Assembly (NCBI GenBank): GCA_948528155.1
Contig: CAOSZT010000040.1
Location: 1-14,931 of the forward strand
DNA: 14,931 bases
DNA from: an uncultured Clostridia bacterium
Lineage (GTDB): Bacteria; Bacillota; Clostridia; TANB77; CAG-508
Direction of reading: 5' to 3'
A program made the translations under genes and the position numbers. Every line of letters starts with the position of its first letter. Position 1 is the first letter of the stretch. The notes beneath the pieces are model-generated. The model searched no databases, was not told the origin of the DNA, and saw only the letters and a program-made list of their open reading frames with translations. Positions 12,965 to 14,931 of this stretch are shown here, one piece after another.

Positions 12965-13185
12965 TGAATATTTCCTCCATTTCCCTTACACACTTGTGTT
13001 AAATCTTCAACGGCATCATTTAAACTTACTGTATGCTCTGCCTCATAACATTCATTTAAAAATTCTAAACCTTTATATTTCTTTAAATAATTATATGCTT
13101 CTTGTCTACTTATCTTTTTTTGTTTAGCAAATTCATCTATACAAATAATTACATAGTTTAATACTTTTACTTCCTGTTTTGACAT
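12961..13185 (-). CDS. DUF3791 small protein
   Basis: The first gene of the three-gene operon encodes 74 residues. The sequence EVKVLNYVIICIDEFAKQKK, SRQEAYNYLKKYKGLEFL, YEAEHTVSLNDAVEDL matches the DUF3791 pattern: a first helix, a short 'x-x-x-A-Y-x-Y-L' segment and a C-terminal 'Y-x-x-x-H-T-x-S-L...A-V-x-D' block. DUF3791 is usually found next to DUF3990. The start ATG 13185 is preceded by AAGGAAAGG and GGGAAAG. The stronger GGAGG at about 13207-13211 is too close to the -10 to be in the message. The gene ends by a 4-base overlap with the DUF3990 start. It may act as antitoxin or regulator; no experimental basis is known to me. Confidence 0.88.
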   Translation of the reverse strand: MSKQEVKVLNYVIICIDEFAKQKKISRQEAYNYLKKYKGLEFLNECYEAEHTVSLNDAVEDLTQVCKGNGGNIQ

Positions 13186-13215
13186 TACTTTCCCAACCTT
13201 TCCTTGTACCTCCTT

Positions 13216-13245
13216 ATTATACTATAACTTACATTGCTTTTTCAA
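13216..13245 (-). promoter_or_regulatory. Promoter of the DUF3791-DUF3990 operon
   Basis: On the minus strand: -35 TTGAAA (13245-13240), 18-base spacer, -10 TATAAT (13221-13216). The predicted start near 13209 leaves a leader of about 24 bases. Confidence 0.55.
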
Positions 13246-13306
13246 CAATTTTTAATAAATTCCAAAATAACCTGTTACTGGATAATACTTTTTTTACTAT
13301 TGAGTA

Positions 13307-13524
13307 GTCCAAAATGTTTAAATATAAATGATTTTTAGATGTTAATGTGTGACTCTGGAATAATTTTAGAACTTTTTAGCGAAATTTTTGGAAAGTGTCC
13401 GTGGCATTCCTTTACTTTAAAGGAATGAGCACAGGAAGGGTGCCGAAAATTGAGCTTAGAAGTTCTTAAATTATGTAAGGAGCCGTTAACATCTAAAAAT
13501 CATTTATATTTAAACATTTTGGAC
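13307..13524. repeat. 218-bp element with perfect 39-bp terminal inverted repeats
   Basis: The left arm 13307-13345 (starting GTCCAAAATGTTTAAATATA) is the exact reverse complement of 13486-13524. The core is visibly richer in G and C than its flanks and continues the fold. AATTTTAGAACTT opposes AAGTTCTTAAATT, TTTAGC opposes GCTTAG, and the centre is a perfect 9-bp hairpin CATTCCTTT/AAAGGAATG (13405-13427) with an ACTTT loop. The whole unit can form one long stem on either strand. No open reading frame or clear target-site duplication is seen (left flank ATTGAGTA, right flank GGCTTCAT). It may be a MITE-type mobile element or a structured non-coding RNA. It lies between two divergent promoters. 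Confidence 0.9.
13405..13427. repeat. Central hairpin of the 218-bp element
   Basis: CATTCCTTT (13405-13413) and AAAGGAATG (13419-13427) pair perfectly around ACTTT. Flanking TCCGTG and CACAGGA can extend the stem with small bulges, forming the tip of the long palindrome. Confidence 0.8.
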
Positions 13525-13585
13525 GGCTTCATTTTGTGCAAACCATTATCTATTAACCTAAACTGTAACAAAAACAAAAAAACTA

Positions 13586-13614
13586 TTGCATAATCATATT
13601 AATAATTATATAAT
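13586..13614 (+). promoter_or_regulatory. Promoter of the plus-strand accessory operon
   Basis: -35 TTGCAT (13586-13591), 17-base spacer, -10 TATAAT (13609-13614). The transcript would start near 13621, about 40 bases before the ATG at 13662. Confidence 0.6.
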
Positions 13615-13661
13615 CTTATAAACTATAAAAAGTTTTATTAAATCATGGAAGGAAATCTGAA

Positions 13662-14807
13662 ATGCAATACAATAATAACATTAATTTAGCCACATATGAA
13701 GAAATTTATAAAAAACTAAAAAATAATCTATACACATTTTTATCAACCACTAGTAATGAAGCTATAAAAAAACTATATTTAAAACCCATAAATAATAATT
13801 TTAATAGTTTAGACAATTACCTAATCGAAACAGGATTTAATTCTGAACAATTAATAAAAAAAATTAAAACTTCATATCTAAAAAGAAAGTATTTGAAAGG
13901 TAATATTGGCACTGTTTCTGGGAAAGAACAATATGATGGAATAATTAATATAGCATTATATTTACTTATATCAAATAAATTAGCCAAAATATATAATTAT
14001 GAAATTTTATCTCATCCTTATTGGGATAACTCAAAAAAACATTTGTACAAAGAAAAATCTAAAACATATAAAAATCAAAAAAGAGATGCAACAATAAAAT
14101 TAATATATAGTCTATTTATTTATAAAGAAACTGTAAATGATAATGATTTTTTTTATGGTCATAGTAAAGACACTAACAATAATGATACATTTATTATTGA
14201 TTTACCTGGCTTTTCTCAAATCGGTGTACACTTTGGTTCAGAAAGTCATTTTGACAGTACAATATATCTAGCTAAAATCAATATAAAATATATTTTAAAA
14301 GAAAAACTAAATTTAGATCAAATCACAAAAGAAGAATTTAATAAATTAATGTCAAAAATAAATAATGATGATATTTTTCCAGAATATACAGGAAAATTTT
14401 ATGAAAATGTTTCTGCATTTCCTATTGATTACTATGGTAAAATATTACAACAAACACGAAGAATTTTACAATTAAATGAAAAACAAATAACTGATATTAA
14501 TGAAAATGATATTAGAAAAATGCTTCAAAATGGATGTTTTAATGAAAGAGAATTACATTATTTTGCTGTAAAAAGTGGTTTTTCTAAACCCCAATTAGAA
14601 TTACTTTCACAACTTTCAAAAGAACTGGATAAAAATTATTTAGAAAAACCTTCAAAAAAACAAAAAAATAATTTTATTGATATGACATCACTTGCTCAAG
14701 AAGTTTTTCCAGAAACTACAGTTAAAGAAAGACAACAAGTATCCATTCACGAACAAAAATCTAATTTTGATTTTAAAAATTCATCTTCAAAAATAATTGG
14801 AGGTTAA
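13662..14807 (+). CDS. Hypothetical protein, 381 residues, family not recognised
   Basis: A good AAGGAAA ribosome binding site precedes ATG 13662. The protein is soluble, without signal peptide or membrane helix, and is rich in Lys, Asn and Ile. Residues about 1-80 are helical and polar; 85-155 form a more hydrophobic helical region (YDGIINIALYLLISNKLAKI). The best conserved-looking part is 164-192, FYGHSK then IIDLPGFSQIGVHFG, a beta-rich segment with invariant-looking His and Gly residues. Next come a helical region with EYTGKFYENVSAFPIDYYGK and a polar, disordered tail (about 335-381). None of this gives me a family. The Gly/His-rich central motif could be a binding or catalytic site, but that is speculation. 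It starts an operon with a second gene 2 bases downstream, divergent from the DUF3990 operon. Confidence 0.8.
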   Translation: MQYNNNINLATYEEIYKKLKNNLYTFLSTTSNEAIKKLYLKPINNNFNSLDNYLIETGFNSEQLIKKIKTSYLKRKYLKGNIGTVSGKEQYDGIINIALYLLISNKLAKIYNYEILSHPYWDNSKKHLYKEKSKTYKNQKRDATIKLIYSLFIYKETVNDNDFFYGHSKDTNNNDTFIIDLPGFSQIGVHFGSESHFDSTIYLAKINIKYILKEKLNLDQITKEEFNKLMSKINNDDIFPEYTGKFYENVSAFPIDYYGKILQQTRRILQLNEKQITDINENDIRKMLQNGCFNERELHYFAVKSGFSKPQLELLSQLSKELDKNYLEKPSKKQKNNFIDMTSLAQEVFPETTVKERQQVSIHEQKSNFDFKNSSSKIIGG

Positions 14808-14809
14808 AA

Positions 14810-14931
14810 ATGTTAACTGTATATACATATAAAGATTATGCAAAATCATATACTGAATTAATTGAAATATTGAAACATTTTTCAAAATCTGATTTAGCAA
14901 AAATCCCTAAAAATATAATTTTTAAATATAT
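14810..14931 (+). CDS. Partial hypothetical protein, cut by the window end
   Basis: ATG 14810 follows the stop of the preceding gene by 2 bases, and GGAGG lies 6 bases upstream (inside the end of that gene), so the two are translated together. Forty codons are visible: it opens MLTVYTYKDYAKSYTELIEI and continues with LKHFSKSDLAKIPKNIIFKY. The 'YTELxEILKH...KIPxxxxxF' pattern is like short conserved Clostridia proteins of unknown function whose next segment usually reads 'NKDKNY'. The rest is outside the window. Confidence 0.75.
   Translation, partial: MLTVYTYKDYAKSYTELIEILKHFSKSDLAKIPKNIIFKY

Noticed and set aside
13207..13211. GGAGG as the ribosome binding site of the DUF3791 gene
   Set aside because: It lies about 5 bases past the -10 box, at or before the predicted transcription start, and over 20 bases from the ATG.
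13307..13524. Plain intrinsic terminator explanation of the long palindrome
   Set aside because: There is no gene end on either side, the arms are far longer than needed, and no U-tract follows the stem on either strand.
1..14931. CRISPR array, tRNA, rRNA or transposase gene
   Set aside because: No regularly spaced short repeats, no cloverleaf or rRNA-like sequence, and no DDE, Y1 or serine recombinase motifs were seen in any frame.

Overview
The window is a very AT-rich stretch of a low-GC Gram-positive genome. The features point to an anaerobic, probably gut-type Clostridia member: strong AGGAGG-like ribosome binding sites, an isoleucine T-box leader in front of ileS, an IleRS of the long eukaryote-like class, a prepilin-like N-terminus of the 'GITLVALVITI' type common in uncultured Clostridia, and DUF3791/DUF3990 genes. 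This assignment comes from gene-family recognition only. No rRNA, tRNA, CRISPR array or transposase gene is visible.

Layout. Positions 1-1860 hold two minus-strand genes for envelope proteins: a membrane-anchored FxLYD-like protein and a pseudopilin-like surface protein, each with its own promoter. Positions 1960-5565 hold the ileS unit on the minus strand: promoter, T-box leader (ATC specifier, UGGU acceptor-binding motif, intrinsic terminator), a small REP-like nested palindrome, the 1052-residue IleRS and a terminator. A short plus-strand orphan membrane protein (5589-5975) converges on an ABC operon and shares a strong bidirectional terminator with it.

Positions 6075-11828 form a two-component/ABC-transporter module, all on the minus strand. 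A response regulator and histidine kinase (11828 to 9923) are followed by a weak terminator. A promoter region then carries 11-bp-phased GTCACT repeats, which look like an OmpR-family operator. Next comes an 85-bp tandem duplication, then the ATPase and an FtsX-type permease. The permease reading frame is broken near 8136 by what looks like one extra base. The likely logic is that the kinase senses an extracellular signal, the regulator activates the ABC promoter, and the transporter exports or detoxifies something. The substrate cannot be read from sequence.

Positions 12065-13245 hold a compact three-gene operon on the minus strand: DUF3791, DUF3990 with an ADP-ribosyltransferase-like N-terminus, and a second small acidic protein. 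It has its own promoter and terminator and the layout of a toxin-antitoxin locus. Immediately upstream, 13307-13524 is a 218-bp element bounded by a perfect 39-bp inverted repeat with a folded, more GC-rich core; it is either a MITE or a structured RNA. On its other side a plus-strand operon starts: an unrecognised 381-residue protein and a second gene cut by the window edge.

The best candidates for something undescribed are the 12243-14931 accessory block (DUF3990 trio, palindromic element, unknown divergent operon) and the regulatory region between the two-component system and the ABC transporter.
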